Positions 21,661-33,425 are shown, numbered from the stretch's first letter. The stretch: DNA of 64,000 bases from Rehmannia glutinosa (GCA_016081115.2 CM071930.1:8909419-8973418); one strand, 5' to 3'. Notes: a model not told the origin generated them from the sequence alone. Program-made: numbers and translations.

Positions 21661-22154
21661 TATCTTAAAATTTCCACTAGCAATTAAATCAAATTTGAAA
21701 TTTCATTTAACTCTTCCTCAATTCTTAGATTTACTAGCTTACCAGATTTGACATTTCTCTATGTGCGCATCTAATTATTATAAATTCTTGAGTTATTTGT
21801 GCTCGTAAATCTGTGTGTATGCTTGTATAATATGTTATAATCTCATTGATTTTGTCAAAATGGTGTTTCAGTTTGTTGGGTTTTTGACTCTTCTATTGCT
21901 TCTGCATCAAATAAATAAGAATGTCATCTGGTGGAGATGAATGTCATTTCTATTTTAATTTGATTGGATTTTTAAAGCTTATATTATTTATTCTGCTTGA
22001 AAGTAATGCCTGCTTTTAGTGTCTAGATATTTTTTCAGAATCAGGGTAATTTGTTTGAAAATCATGCATAATAACTTGTGAAAAATATAAAACTAGTATA
22101 ATTTAATGCTTTATTTTTATACATATGCACAAATAAGTATAAATATAAGTACCC

Positions 22155-22430
22155 ATGGAAACTTTAATGTACCTCCGAACTATGCATAACTTTTGGAATC
22201 ATCCCCCAAAACTATTTTCTTCTATTTAACCCCCTAAACTACACAAAATTTCTACGGTCCCATCTCCTCCTCCTGCCGGGTGAATCTAATGGGAATATTC
22301 CACGCCGTGGGAGGACGAGATGGGACCGTAGAAATTTTCATGTAGTCCAGGAGTTTAAATAGAAAAAAAATAGTTTAGGGGGTAATGTAGAAAATTGCAT
22401 ATAGTTTGGGAGTTCATTATTTTTTCCTCT
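22155..22430. mobile_element. Foldback element, copy 2, more complete
   Basis: Same family as 21467-21660 with longer arms. The arms read from outside inward as aactatgcataactttt, then cccccaaaactattttctt, then taaccccctaaactacac, then tctacggtcccatctc, and they are mirrored at the right. The hairpin potential spans almost the whole ~275 bp. No frame. Confidence 0.7.
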
Positions 22431-22432
22431 AA

Positions 22433-24362
22433 ATTTATTGAGATTTAGAGCTTTAGTGACAAAAAATATCTTTAACATGATGTCAAAAATATATTTTTCT
22501 TTTAAAAAAATAAAAAACTAATTTCACCAAAACCATGAATTTCTTGGACGCATTATTTTGGTTGTAGATCTGATGCCTTTGAATTAAATACAAAGTGGTA
22601 ATAGTCCAAATTGACCACTTATGTTTTATAAAAATTAAAAAATAGTCATGTTTTTCAAAATCATAATTTTTAACCATTTTAACTAAAAATTGACGGCCAT
22701 ATATACTCTTCGTGTATTTTCTGATGAAATAATTGGTCATTTTTCAAAAAATTGATGTGGTACATAATTCGGTATCGAGTCATGTGTTTCGGTACGTATA
22801 TATACCGAGTCATGTAGCAACCCCCATAAATAAAAAAGCTAAAGTGGATATTTGAACTCAAAAATGGCTAAACAATGTTTTTCTAAAAATATTTTTGTTT
22901 TGGTGAAAATGCCAAAAATCCGACTGATCTTAAATATATCTTTGGGTCATGAGTCTTAATCAGTGGGTACACCTTAATTCATTCACAAATATTGACAATT
23001 GATTATTAACTCGTTGCAATTAAGAAGTGGGGAGTCCATTTTTTGAAAGTCAACTTCTTAGACATGCCCACATTATATAAAGTTATCTAATATTGGTATA
23101 AATTAGTGTACTAATAACATATTAACACACATTAGATGTCATAGTATAAAACTATGCTGATTCTTATCCAGCTATACGTATAAATTAACAAAGAATCTTC
23201 AAAATATACAGTACTGTCCTCTTCATTGACAATGGGATTGGAGAGACATTTCATCAGTAAACCCCTTCTATTATTCACATTTTTCACTTTGCTATATGAA
23301 TTATTTTTTATTATAACTACGTAAAATTTTCACACTTTGCTCTTTATGTACAATCTTACCTCTAAAGTTTTATTTTTTTAGAAGATAAAATTACACTAGG
23401 CCTATGTATTATTCTTGTTTTTACACTTCATCATATAAACGTTTTTTTGTTACAATACAAATTTGTGTACGTTGCCCTATAAAGAAATGGTTTATTACAA
23501 CCATATCAAATGAATCATATTTTCGCACAAAAAATTACTAATCCCTTAAATTTGTATATTGTTTAACCGGTTTTTTAGGAGTCCTCCGATATGATTGTAA
23601 TGAACTATTTTTATTATTCTAAGAAAAACAAAACTTTATTGGTACTAAAGTTGTCCGCAAAGTGCAATTTTTTTACATAGATCATATGGTAAAGTGTAAC
23701 ATAAAATAATTTAAATAACATAAAATATTTACAAAAATATAAGTTTCAAATTATAAAAGTACACATGAGATTTGAGGAACTATGATAAAATTAATGGAAA
23801 TTATGTAAAGTTGTTAATGCCCCTAACATAATTCCATAAGTAAAAGAAATATTGAAGGAGAAAAAATAGACGGACAAAATTGTCCAAGAGTTATTGGACC
23901 TTTATTATAGTTTATGGAAATTAGAGGTGTGAAAATTGATATTGGGTATTTGTAAGATTCTAAGAAGGGTTTTTTATGTTACGTAAATTGTCCAAAATTT
24001 GTGAATGGCAATGCAGTGGTTATTTGGTTTCCTAGTCATTTTTTTTATAACGTCACCAAATTTAATTTGTTAGGTCAACTAATGATTGCCATAAAATATA
24101 AGTATGCTAAAACTTAATTAGATGAGTTCTTTTGTAATTTTGCGCCGTAACTAAAAATCAGTAAACTAGCAAGTTTATTCAAAAAATCATATATACATAT
24201 TATTTAGGAGCTAAATAAAAAACAAACGACAACGTAAATATGACAAATTACGACACATCGTCATAAATGGTTTCATTCTTGGGTGACCAAAAAACAAATT
24301 AGGAGCTAATACGAAACAAACGACATATATGATTAATTTCCAAATTAGAACACATCATAAAT
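22433..24362. other. Non-coding duplicated block in copy B
   Basis: Matches 8235-11310 of copy A without the SINE and the 715-bp MITE found there. Frames are short and not shared with A. Confidence 0.7.
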
Positions 24363-25146
24363 TAGGGTTGTGCACGGGACTTAGAGATCATTGGAACCGA
24401 ACTGATATCTAAACTGAAAATATCCGAACCGAAAATATCCATTGACTTTCTCCGAACCGAACCGCCCCGAAAATTTTTATGGTACGATTCTGGAGATTTT
24501 TGAAATATTCGTACCGAGAACTGTACCGGACCATACCGCTCCGTACCGAACCAAAGATCCGAAGCTAGAACCGATTCTTAAGAATTTTTTCAATACATAT
24601 ATATACATATTATTATCTTATTTATATTTTGATATTGTGACACCCCACATTTAATTAACCTAGAAAATTATCTGATATAATTATTATATTAAGTTTCACT
24701 GATAGGGCTTATTTAAAAGTATATGTGCTACTACAACACATATTTTTAAAGTAATTCTAGTTGGGATTGTATTATTTATTATGAATTTATAATTTGAGAT
24801 TGTGTTGCCCTTTATGGTTGTAGTATTTATTTTGAGATTGCACTAAAAAAAAGGAATGAACTATAATTATTTGGTGATTTTTAGATTTATTTTTTATTTT
24901 TTCTTATTTTGTGTGTTTTACTTAGGATTAATCTCTATTTCACATCGTCCCGAACCGCACGCCCGAACTGTACTGCGTTAAAAACCGAATTTTAAATGCC
25001 AAGATAAATCGCATCAATTTTCGATGACGGTGGAGATTTTTTCTCTACAATTATGTTCTGAAGATTGAGTTTTAAAATCTCCGAACTTCGGGATGGTTCT
25101 GGAGATTTATGAATATCCGAACCGCCCCATACCGTGCACACCCCTA
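24363..25146. mobile_element. hAT-type non-autonomous element, 784 bp
   Basis: Inverted ends: tagggttgtgcacggg at the left and the complement of ccgtgcacacccctat at the right. A perfect 8-bp duplication tcataaat lies at 24355-24362 and 25147-25154. Copy A has the empty site at 11306-11313. Subterminal regions repeat accgaacc-type words. The longest frame is 70 residues and not recognisable. Confidence 0.88.
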
Positions 25147-25310
25147 TCATAAATAGTTGTGTTCTTTCTACGACCATACGAAATTAGAAACAATATCACA
25201 GTTTCTTTTTGGGATAATTCAAACCATAAATCGAGAAAAGGGGGAAAAATTCAAAAGTTACACACTAAAGCAAGCAAACTTTGCATGTGAATAAATTCAT
25301 AGCATATAAC

Positions 25311-25966
25311 TAGGGGTGTCAATTTAGGACCCGATACGCAAATCCGATACGAACCTAACACGAAATTAATGGGTATGAGTCCAACCTTCGTGGGTCCGGT
25401 CGATATTGGGTCGACTGACTAACTGCCAATTAAACAGTCGGTCCGGTCAACCTACTATGACCCGTTTAACTCGTCTAACCCGTTTGTGAATTTAAAAAAA
25501 ATTAAGTAAATAACTAATTGTAAGAAAAAACAACAAACAAGACGTATCTTTAAAACTCAAATGATAAAACCTCCTTAATTATGTATTGTTATTATTATGC
25601 ATGTCTTTTTGAATATTGTCCTCAAAATATGATTAGTATATTATGTTATTTCTTTTTGTATGTTGTGAATTTTAATATTGTTTATTGATCGAATAGTGTA
25701 TGATAATGATTGATTTTGAAAAAAATAAATTTATTCAGTTAAAACTATTAAATATATATTAAAATAATATTATTAAAATGGGTTAAGCGAGTCGGGTTGG
25801 TTACAGCGTGAAATAAGCGGTCGGTCCTGTTACTGTGAAATAAGCGGTCGTCCGGGTTCAATATTCGACACGAATAATTAAACAGTCGGGTCCGGATCGG
25901 GCTGCTTAACACGCAACCTCGAACCCGGACACACGAACCCGGACCCAACCCAAATTGACACCCCTA
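25311..25966. mobile_element. hAT-type MITE, 656 bp
   Basis: Inverted ends: taggggtgtcaatttagg at the left and the complement of ccaaattgacacccctac at the right. A perfect 8-bp duplication catataac lies at 25303-25310 and 25967-25974. Copy A shows the empty site near 11470-11480. Subterminal repeats of cggtcc and acccg words are typical of such elements. Confidence 0.9.
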
Positions 25967-26087
25967 CATATAACATTACATTTACACCCCCAAACACACA
26001 CCACCACGTTCAAGCTATAAGGGTGAATATGCACAAAAAAACAAAATACCAAATTCAATTTCACACCATTTTCATTTTTTTTAAAAA

Positions 26088-26386
26088 GGGATAATTACAA
26101 TAACCTTTCCAAGATTCTGGCTAATTACAAAAAAAAACCCGAAGATGTTTTAAAATTGTAAAAGTTAACTCAAATTTAATCATGTCTTAAATTTAAGCAG
26201 GTAACTTTAATATATCTATAAATACCAGGGAATCTTTTAAATAATTTTTAAATGTTTTTTTGCTTGTAAAAGAAAAAAATATAAGACAAAATTGAATTTT
26301 AAGGGGTTTTTCTTATTCACAATTTTGAAAAATCTCTAGGTTTTTTCGTAATTAGACTGAACCTGAGAGGTTTTTGTAATTATCCC
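26088..26386. mobile_element. MITE just downstream of the copy B gene, 299 bp
   Basis: Inverted ends: gggataattacaataacc at the left and the complement of ggtttttgtaattatccc at the right. The word tcacaccatt stands on both sides (about 26061 and 26398), possibly a target-site trace. It sits 12 bases beyond the TGA of the minus-strand gene at 26398-26883, so it should form part of that transcript's 3' end. Confidence 0.7.
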
Positions 26387-26397
26387 AAAAGAAAAAA

Positions 26398-26883
26398 TCA
26401 CACCATTCTGCTTTTTCTAGAAGCTGCATAACTTTTACTCCTAGTATAAACCAACGGCCTCTCTGCGACGTCGTCTCCCCCTCCCCCAAATTCATATGGC
26501 TTGTCTTCATCAATCCTGCGAATCGCAACCGTGCGGCTGCGAGTCACCGCCGCCGTGCCTCCTCCGCCCAGATCCGGCGGCGAATTTCTCGACCGGAGGA
26601 GCTCCGCCTCTGGTTTTCCGGTGAGGCTGCGAGTGGAGGCAATCCTAATGAGCTCTCTCATGTCGTCGTCTCTATAACTGCAATTTGAATACGATGAGTT
26701 GGCGCTGAAGCTTCTCTGCAAACTCGCCGGATATAAAGTTATGGCGTTGCCGTAGACTACATGGGCCTCGTCGCAGACCGTCAGGCTATGCACGTAGAAG
26801 TCACGGGCTCGGGCCAGAATTTTGAAGGGCCCTTTCATGTATTTGACGAATTTGTTCTGTTTACGAACATTTTTGATGCTCAT
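26398..26883 (-). CDS. ARARDFYV-family small protein, copy B, full length
   Basis: A single-exon frame of 161 residues from ATG 26883 (MSIKNVRKQNKFVKYMKG). The order is: a basic N-terminus; MKGPFKILARARDFYVHSLT (about residues 16-35); an AITLYPASLQRSFSANSSYS segment; DMRELIRIASTRSLTGKPEA; RSRTVAIRRIDEDKPYEF; and a basic tail TRSKSYAASRKSRM. The motif order matches a family of small plant proteins of unknown function. The serine clusters next to basic residues look like phosphorylation targets, but that is inference. No signal peptide or membrane segment is visible. The sister gene at 11513-11935 lacks the tail. The TGA at 26400-26398 lies 12 bases from a MITE. Confidence 0.82.
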   Translation of the reverse strand: MSIKNVRKQNKFVKYMKGPFKILARARDFYVHSLTVCDEAHVVYGNAITLYPASLQRSFSANSSYSNCSYRDDDMRELIRIASTRSLTGKPEAELLRSRNSPPDLGGGGTAAVTRSRTVAIRRIDEDKPYEFGGGGDDVAERPLVYTRSKSYAASRKSRMV

Positions 26884-27479
26884 TTTTGTGCAATTTGCCT
26901 GCTAAGCTCATGATGAAAGGCCAGAGTATTGTTCTGAATACAAGAACTGACTTTTGGTTTAGATTATAAAGAAGGAAATGGGGGGAAATTATTGTGAGCG
27001 GCCTAAAACGTGGCCTTTATTTTAAGATGAACATTTGTTGTTTTAAATGAATGGTAGAACTTGGAGAGAGACCTTACATTTATTTATATTAATGGGAGAT
27101 GGTTCTTTGGATAGATTAATCTCTAATGAAAAAAATAAGTTATTTACAAGATACTAATTTGATGTTAGTATATAATACTCGAAGTTTGAATGGGATATGT
27201 CGTGTGGGGTTGGGGGGAGCGGATGCGATCTTTTGTTCCAAAAGGCGTTTCATCTCATATTTCACCGTTCGGATGCAATTTGCCTGCTAGCTTATGACCA
27301 AACCCGCAAAGTATAGGTCTTGTATATATGGTTATGTTTCTATTGTTAATTTCCGATTTCTTGTATTGAAAAATGAATTTTGAGAATTTATTGGTTTTTA
27401 TGAGAAGACAAATTACTTAGTATAATTGGCTTTCTCAAGAAAACATGCAGTGGAATTATTTTGATCAAGATATCGCTTA
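26884..27479. other. Upstream region of the copy B gene
   Basis: Matches the region upstream of the copy A gene, apart from the 608-bp element there. The conserved phrase gcggcctaaaacgtggcctt near 26998 is kept in both copies (12056 in A) and may be promoter sequence. No further gene. Confidence 0.5.
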
Positions 27480-27985
27480 AAATGGCTGGTGATTTGGCGA
27501 GCTCCTCAGTCTCCTGAGATGAAACTGAACATAGATGGTTCGTTTGATCGAGACAAGCTGATAGCTGGTGGAGGGGGATTGGTCCAGGATCATTCGTGCA
27601 AACTTATGTTGGCGTTTTTTTGCGATTCACGATCGAGGCGGTTTCTAGCTTGCTCACGGAGCTATTAGCAGAGATGGTACTACAACAAGCTCGACAGTTT
27701 TCATCACAAATTTGGATAGAGTTGGATGCAGTGGCGATTGTTACTATGATCACATCTGGTTGCCTCGGTTCTTGGCGGGTTCAAAGACACCACCGACTCA
27801 CATCGGAACCTATTGAGGGACCTTTAGTACTCGATTTTCATTCATTCAGAGAAGAGAATCGACCAACAAATCGATTAGGCTGCGTTGGAGTCACCGCCTT
27901 GTAGCCATATTGTCTATGAGGGCACGACATCCCACCATTTACTATCTCTCATTCGGATGTACCAGTAGGGATATCTGAGCTTTAG
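27480..27985 (+). pseudogene. RNase H-like fragment of a non-LTR retroelement (copy B)
   Basis: Longer sister of 13115-13545. It reads KLNIDGSFDRDKLIAGGGGL with the DGS start intact, then shifts frame near 27600. A segment resembling IWIELDAVAIVTMI then matches the middle of the domain, and further stops follow. It is clearly broken but less deleted than copy A. Confidence 0.62.
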
Positions 27986-29499
27986 ATTCTAATAAATCTT
28001 TTGTATTTTTCAATTTGATAGATGTTCAAGTGTTAGGTTGTTTATTTTTTTGATTTTCTCTCATCGTGACAAGACATGTACGCGACATTGATATTATATA
28101 ATCTTTTAATGGTTTGATCTACAGGTAGGGGATCCGGCCTCAATCCTCCACCCCCGGAGTGTTATTTTGCAAAAAAAAAGATATCTCTTAAAGTTTTAAA
28201 AACTAGTTAAATATCTGATCACTGATGGTTCAGTTCTCAGGTTTTGCAAGTTCAATTTCAGTGCTTGTTAAATATGCAATTTGTATATTATTATAAGAAA
28301 ATAATCGAAATAATTTGTAAAACAATATCAAGAAAGTAGTGTAAAAGAGACACAACAATTATATTGGTTCCAAAGTGGCTTAATCCTCTACTATTTCACA
28401 CTTCTCTGACATCAGGAAGAAATTTACTATCAATTCTCAATAGAACATTAGATACTGTGTCACATGAGGGAGCTTCTTAGTGAAAAATAGGCTTCTTCAT
28501 AGCTACTCTTCTTCACTACTACTGCAACCAATAAGATATTCACAAACTCCTCGAGTCTGCTATTGTATCCAAAAAAATGGATCTTCACAGGCTTCTTCAA
28601 CAAGCTACTGTACCAAGAGCTGCTTCTCACAACTCTTTAAGTATGATACTCCAAACTAACACGCCGAACATGATATTCTTAGTTCCTCAAACTGATATTG
28701 CACCCAAGGTAAATTGAAGGTTTTGAAGCGTCTTTGAAGTTTCTATTTGCTCTAAGGTAGAGCAACTCAAACGAATAACTAATTAGCTTTGAACTCCGTT
28801 CTTGTGTGTATGGCTTTCTTTTGTTTAAGCTTGAATGAATGAGTTTGACTTTCAATGATTTTGAATGTTTTTTGGAGTGTTATCCTCCAAAGGGTCTTCA
28901 AGCAGCTATTTATGTGAGTATGAATTTTCTGGTCGAAGATAGATTTCAAAATCTTCCAGTAGGACTGTAACCTTGTACTTTCTTTAGGATTGAGACTTCT
29001 CATACTGACTTTGCTTAGAAATACTTATTCGACTCTAAACATTCATTTTGTAGTGTATGCCATAAACAAAGTTGCAGTTCAGTTCCATTTCTAAATCATT
29101 CAGAACATTTTTGCCTTGATTCTTGATGTTGATCTTCTCTTCAGTTCCTACTCTAAAACCCAAGTCTTTTAAAGTGTTATACATTAGTTTTAGAGGCTTG
29201 AAAAATCATGAGTTCAACAATTGCATAAGGGTGTGTTTTCATATATAGAGCAATTTGGAATCCAATATATTTGGAAAATGAATGGATTTCAAATATCATT
29301 ATTTGAAATAAATGTCTTGTTTGGATGATGTAAAATTTTGTAAGAATTTCAATTTTTGTAAAATTTTGATAAAAAATTTAGAAGTTTAATCTTTTCTTAA
29401 TTGGTATTAAATAAAAAAATATAGTCTTATTATGAATAATTATAACTTTATATACTAATAAATATATGAAATTTATAAATTTATTATGTGTGAATGTGC

Positions 29500-29573
<74 letters not shown>

Positions 29574-29597
29574 GTGAGTGTGTCCAATGTGTGTGAG
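27986..29597. other. Non-coding duplicated block in copy B
   Basis: Matches 13546-15801. Contains a single unit of the 144-bp repeat (about 28945-29088) and a long simple repeat at 29490-29572, where a TG run passes into about 25 GA units. No gene. Confidence 0.65.
29490..29572. repeat. TG/GA compound microsatellite
   Basis: About 30 bases of TG repeats followed by about 50 bases of GA repeats. The same position in copy A (15745-15780) is much shorter and interrupted. Confidence 0.95.
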
Positions 29598-30088
29598 TAG
29601 AGATGTTAAATGGGTTGGCCCTAGCAGTTACGGGCCAGCCCTAACGGCCTTTGACCTATACGGGCTGGTATTGAATGGGCCACTAATATTAGAATCGAAC
29701 CCTAACACTAGCGGGCTTCAGGTGAAATGGGCCACTATTGGGCTATCAGTAAAAAAAATTAAACATTATATATTTAAATCTAAAATTTTAAACTTGAGCA
29801 TATAAAACATTTAAAGTTAATCTATTCATTATTAAAGAAAAAAATCATGCATAGTTTATAATTACATTGCATTAACAATATTATAAAATTAGATTTAGCA
29901 TAGCATTTAGAAATATAAATTGTATCCTAAATATTTTTATTAAACTTCGTGATATTTTCTTATTCAGAATAATAATCACAAAGCTAAATTAAGTTATTAA
30001 TAAAAAAATAGAAAAATATTTATCGAGGAACAAAGCTTGTCTGGTAAATTTAAAGACTTAAAAATTAGGGAGATATGAATTTGAAAAA
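29598..30088. mobile_element. hAT-type MITE (copy B, right end missing)
   Basis: Starts with tagagatgttaaatgggttg after tgtgtgag and matches 15802-16284. Homology ends near 30088 without the right terminal repeat. This is where copy B stops matching copy A. Confidence 0.7.
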
Positions 30089-30142
30089 TATATTTACTAG
30101 TAGTAGATAATAAAAGTAGATATATAATATTAGAATTATATC

Positions 30143-30182
<40 letters not shown>

Positions 30183-30881
30183 ATAAGAGACTATTCTATG
30201 AATAGTAGCTCGAAATTTTCCCGCCCATTTTTCACTTTCTAAAAACAAAAATTATTTTCAGCCTTTTTTTTTGGTTTGTTTTCCCCCTCGATTTTTCCTT
30301 ATTTTCGGTTTTAAATTATGGTATAAACTGATTTCCTATTTTGACTGTTTGCTAATTAATTGATTTCCTAATTTAAGTATTTCTTAACCATGCATAAATA
30401 TTTTCGAGATTAGGAAATAAAAAGATTCTACAGAATATTGCGTGATTTTGTCAGATTTTGAAGGTGTTTATTTTTGATGATTGCATTTAATGACTTTCCA
30501 ATTATATATATTTTTTAATACAAAAAACGAAATATGATTTATTTATGTAAAGACAATCGGAATAATTGTACGTAAATTTGCTTGGAGTCAGATGGAAATA
30601 ATAATTTCGATTTTGCACATACACTTTATTATATAATTTTATTTTATTTTCTAAAAACTGAAATTGACTGATTACAACAAAATAACAAATCGGCCAAGAA
30701 AATAATGAATGAAAAGAAAGAAATAAATCTTCAAAATTTAATTTGTCCCATCTTTCCTTCAATAGGTCATAATCCTGCAGTATAAATAGTTGAACCATTG
30801 TACAATTTTCAGTATCACGAACAACCGAAAAAAACCGAGAAAAATTCTTTCAGAAGCCAATATTTTTTTTTGCTGAATATC
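30089..30881 (+). other. Promoter region of the RPA1-like gene
   Basis: AT-rich, with a CA/TA microsatellite at 30142-30182. A TATA-like tataaatag at 30781-30789 lies about 100 bases before the ATG, in a plausible place. No other gene seen. Confidence 0.4.
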
Positions 30882-31920
30882 ATGGCTCCAATGTTCACTT
30901 TAATCAAGGACTTGAACAAAAGCAAGACCCAATGGGCTATGAAATTACGTCTTGTGCGAGTTTACCAAAAGCCGTCCTTTTCTGACAAAAACCAGATACA
31001 AAGTGTGGAATGCATCTTTCACGATGCTGAGGTATTTAATTTTTTCTGATTATGTTCTGTTAGCAATATTTCTGGAAATTTATTGTTGTATAATTTGATT
31101 AAATTTAACTTATGGCAGGGAGATCGCATTCATGGAACAGTACGAAAAATACATATTGAACAATACAAGAAGCTGCTAAATGAAGGGCGAGTTTATGCCA
31201 TAAGAGACTTCTTAGTGGTTAATCAAACTGATAAGTACCGTGCGTGTGCAACAAAACACAAAATTCTTTTTCATGGCAAAACAAACATTTTTGAGATGTT
31301 TGATAAAAGTTTTCCGAGGTTCATGTATAATTTTAAGGATTTCAATGAAGTTTCAGACGTTGAAAATGTTGATGACACTATGCTTTTTGGTAAGTTATAA
31401 ACACACAAGTTTATTTATTTAATTTAATTATGTTAGTTTGAATTTAACATTGTTTTTTTTAATATTAACAGATGTCATCGGGAAAGTGATGTCAATGCAA
31501 TCGGCACAAACAAAGGAAGTTGCTGGAAGGACAACCCGCTTCATTGACATAATTTTGGAAGACTTGGAGAAAATTTAATATATACTTTCAGATAATATCA
31601 TAATATGTGTTAAAAAACATATTCTAATTTTTTTAAAACCTTTAAACTGCAGTAACAATCGTATAACATGCACATTGTGGGAGGAGTATATTGATACAAT
31701 ATTGCCACATCTTGAAGCAAATGACCTTGAACCAATTGTAATTATAGTGCAAATGTGTAGAGCAAAAGTTTTCCAAGGTATTTTTTAATTTTAGGTTGGT
31801 AAAAAATGACCAATTTTGTATTTATTGATGTGTTTTTATGTTTTGTTTTTTTTTCCAAAAACATTTACAATACATAGAGCGAGTGAAGGTGTCAAATACT
31901 TTTCACGTCACCAAATGGAT
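30882..31920 (+). pseudogene. RPA1-like (replication protein A 70-kDa subunit-like) gene, 5' half, split by a retrotransposon
   Basis: Exons: 30882-31031, 31119-31389, 31472 to about 31571, 31653-31777 and 31878-31920. Start residues are MAPMFTLIKDLNKSKTQWAM. The product follows the N-terminal and first DNA-binding OB folds of plant RPA1-like/DUF223 proteins: FMYNFKDFNEVSDVENVDD, then DVIGKVMSM, then ITCTLWEEYIDTILPHLE. RPA binds single-stranded DNA in replication and repair. Exon 3 has no GT where exon 4's phase requires a donor (around 31571), and reading on meets TAA at 31576-31578. Exon 5 breaks after HVTKW, where the LTR element starts at 31921. The gene resumes at 54672. All other borders are canonical. 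Probably inactive, but a spliced or truncated product cannot be excluded. Confidence 0.85.
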
Positions 31921-33409
31921 TGTAATACCCGGTTTCAAATAAATTTGGGGAATAAATTAGGGCACAATTAGGGCTCGATTCGGACCGATTTTGGGGATTA
32001 ATGTAAAATTCGAAACCCTAATTTTCCTAAATTGGGGATAATATTTTCTGATTTTTATTCCAAAAACAAGAAGGAAAAAATCTTGATAAAATGGCAATAA
32101 ATCAAATACATGAAAGGAAAGAGAAATCCTCCACATATGGAAATAGATTTGAAAGAAATATACTTACCTTTAATAAATGAAGCCCTTAGCCTATAAATTG
32201 ACAAGCCCCATTAGGTTTTCTTTCACAAACTCTCATTCAAGAATTCAGAGGTAAGAACTCCCTCTTCTCCTCCCAAGGCCGTCGGCCACCACCACCACCA
32301 CAGTTGTCGTCGGCGCCGCCGCGAGTCGGCTCCTTCCTAGCCATTTTCTTCCTCAAACCCCAAACCTCAAAAACCCCAAAGGGAGAAAATAGAGGAAAGA
32401 AATAGAGAAGAAGAAAAAAGAAAAAAAAAAAAAGAAAAAGAGGGGGGGGGACGTGAGAGTGAGGAGAAGAGAAGAGAAGAAAAGAGAAGAGAGAGTTGAG
32501 GAGATGAACGGTGAGAAGGGAAGAAAAGAAAAGAGGGAGAAAGAAAAAGAGAAGAAAAAGAAAAGGAAAAAGGGAAAAGAAAAAGAGAGGGAAAAGAAAA
32601 GGAAAAAGGGAAAAAGAAAAGAGAGGAAAAGAAAAGAAAGAAAAAAAGGGAGGAAATGGGAGATGATGGAATTAAACCAAATTCTTTAATTTCTAGCCCA
32701 AGCCAAGTTTTAAACCAACAAGCCATCTACCAAACCAATTTTTCTTAAGCCCTATTCTTTTCTTCAATTTAATTTCTTTTTTTTACCCATCTCCAACACC
32801 TTATTAATTAGAAATTTATTTTATTGTAGGAAACGAAGATTCCGACTTCTAGGCTCACACACCGCGTTTGATTTTTACGAGTTTCTACTTTTAAGGTGGG
32901 GATTTTACTGCTTATGTCTACTTTAAATGCATTATATGATTATTTGTGTGCGGGCACATTAAACATGAAAAGCATGGTACTTAATTGTACAAGCATGAAA
33001 AGCATGGTACTTAATTGTACAAGCATGAACAGCATAGGTGTGTGTGCATGAGTGATTATATTGTGTATTTAATTTAGACATTGCGTTCCCCACTGGGCTG
33101 TTGTATGCTCACCCCATGTTTTCCACAGATGAATGAAGGAGTCGGAGCGTGGCAAAGGGGACGGTGGAAGTCGAATCAAGAATTAAAGGGCCCCTTTATT
33201 TTGTTTTTATTTTTATGATATTAAAAACTAAGTAGCTTTTATGAGTACAATCTTTTTGGGACACGTTTTTATGAGTATTCCGCATTTATGACAAGTACTA
33301 TTTATTTTCCTTTAAGAAATGCATTTTTAAGCTTGAGCTTATTTCATTTTCAGCACTTTGACAAATCGCAAATTGTATATTTTTATTTTTACGAAATTGG
33401 GATGTTACA
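31921..33409 (+). repeat. Chromovirus 5' LTR, 1489 bp
   Basis: Contains an almost pure purine tract (about 32380-32660) and two full units of a 30-bp repeat near 32965-33025, against four in the 3' LTR. Confidence 0.93.
32380..32668 (+). repeat. Polypurine tract within the LTR
   Basis: Nearly 290 bases of A and G with very few pyrimidines. The 3' LTR has the same tract at about 53565-53860. Reading frames over it are low-complexity artefacts on both strands. Confidence 0.9.
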
Positions 33410-33413
33410 TAAG

Positions 33414-33425
33414 TGGTATCAGAGC
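33414..33425 (+). other. Primer binding site of the chromovirus (initiator Met-tRNA)
   Basis: tggtatcagagc, four bases after the LTR end, complementary to the 3' end of plant initiator Met-tRNA. Confidence 0.92.

Larger units (their letters stand above)
18108..30088. repeat. Segmental duplication, copy B (~12.0 kb)
   Basis: Direct repeat of 6017-16284. Private features are the element at 19584-20449, a gypsy gag remnant, two foldback elements, and insertions at 24363-25146, 25311-25966 and 26088-26386. It holds the full-length member of the gene pair. The right border lies inside a hAT MITE that is complete only in copy A. Confidence 0.9.

Noticed and set aside
28779..29003. 74-residue minus-strand frame
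   Set aside because: Not conserved in the matching part of copy A; chance frame in duplicated non-coding DNA.
32367..32726. Phe/Ser-rich 119-residue minus-strand frame (and 53479-53874)
   Set aside because: Low-complexity translation of the LTR polypurine tract. It is not a membrane protein gene.
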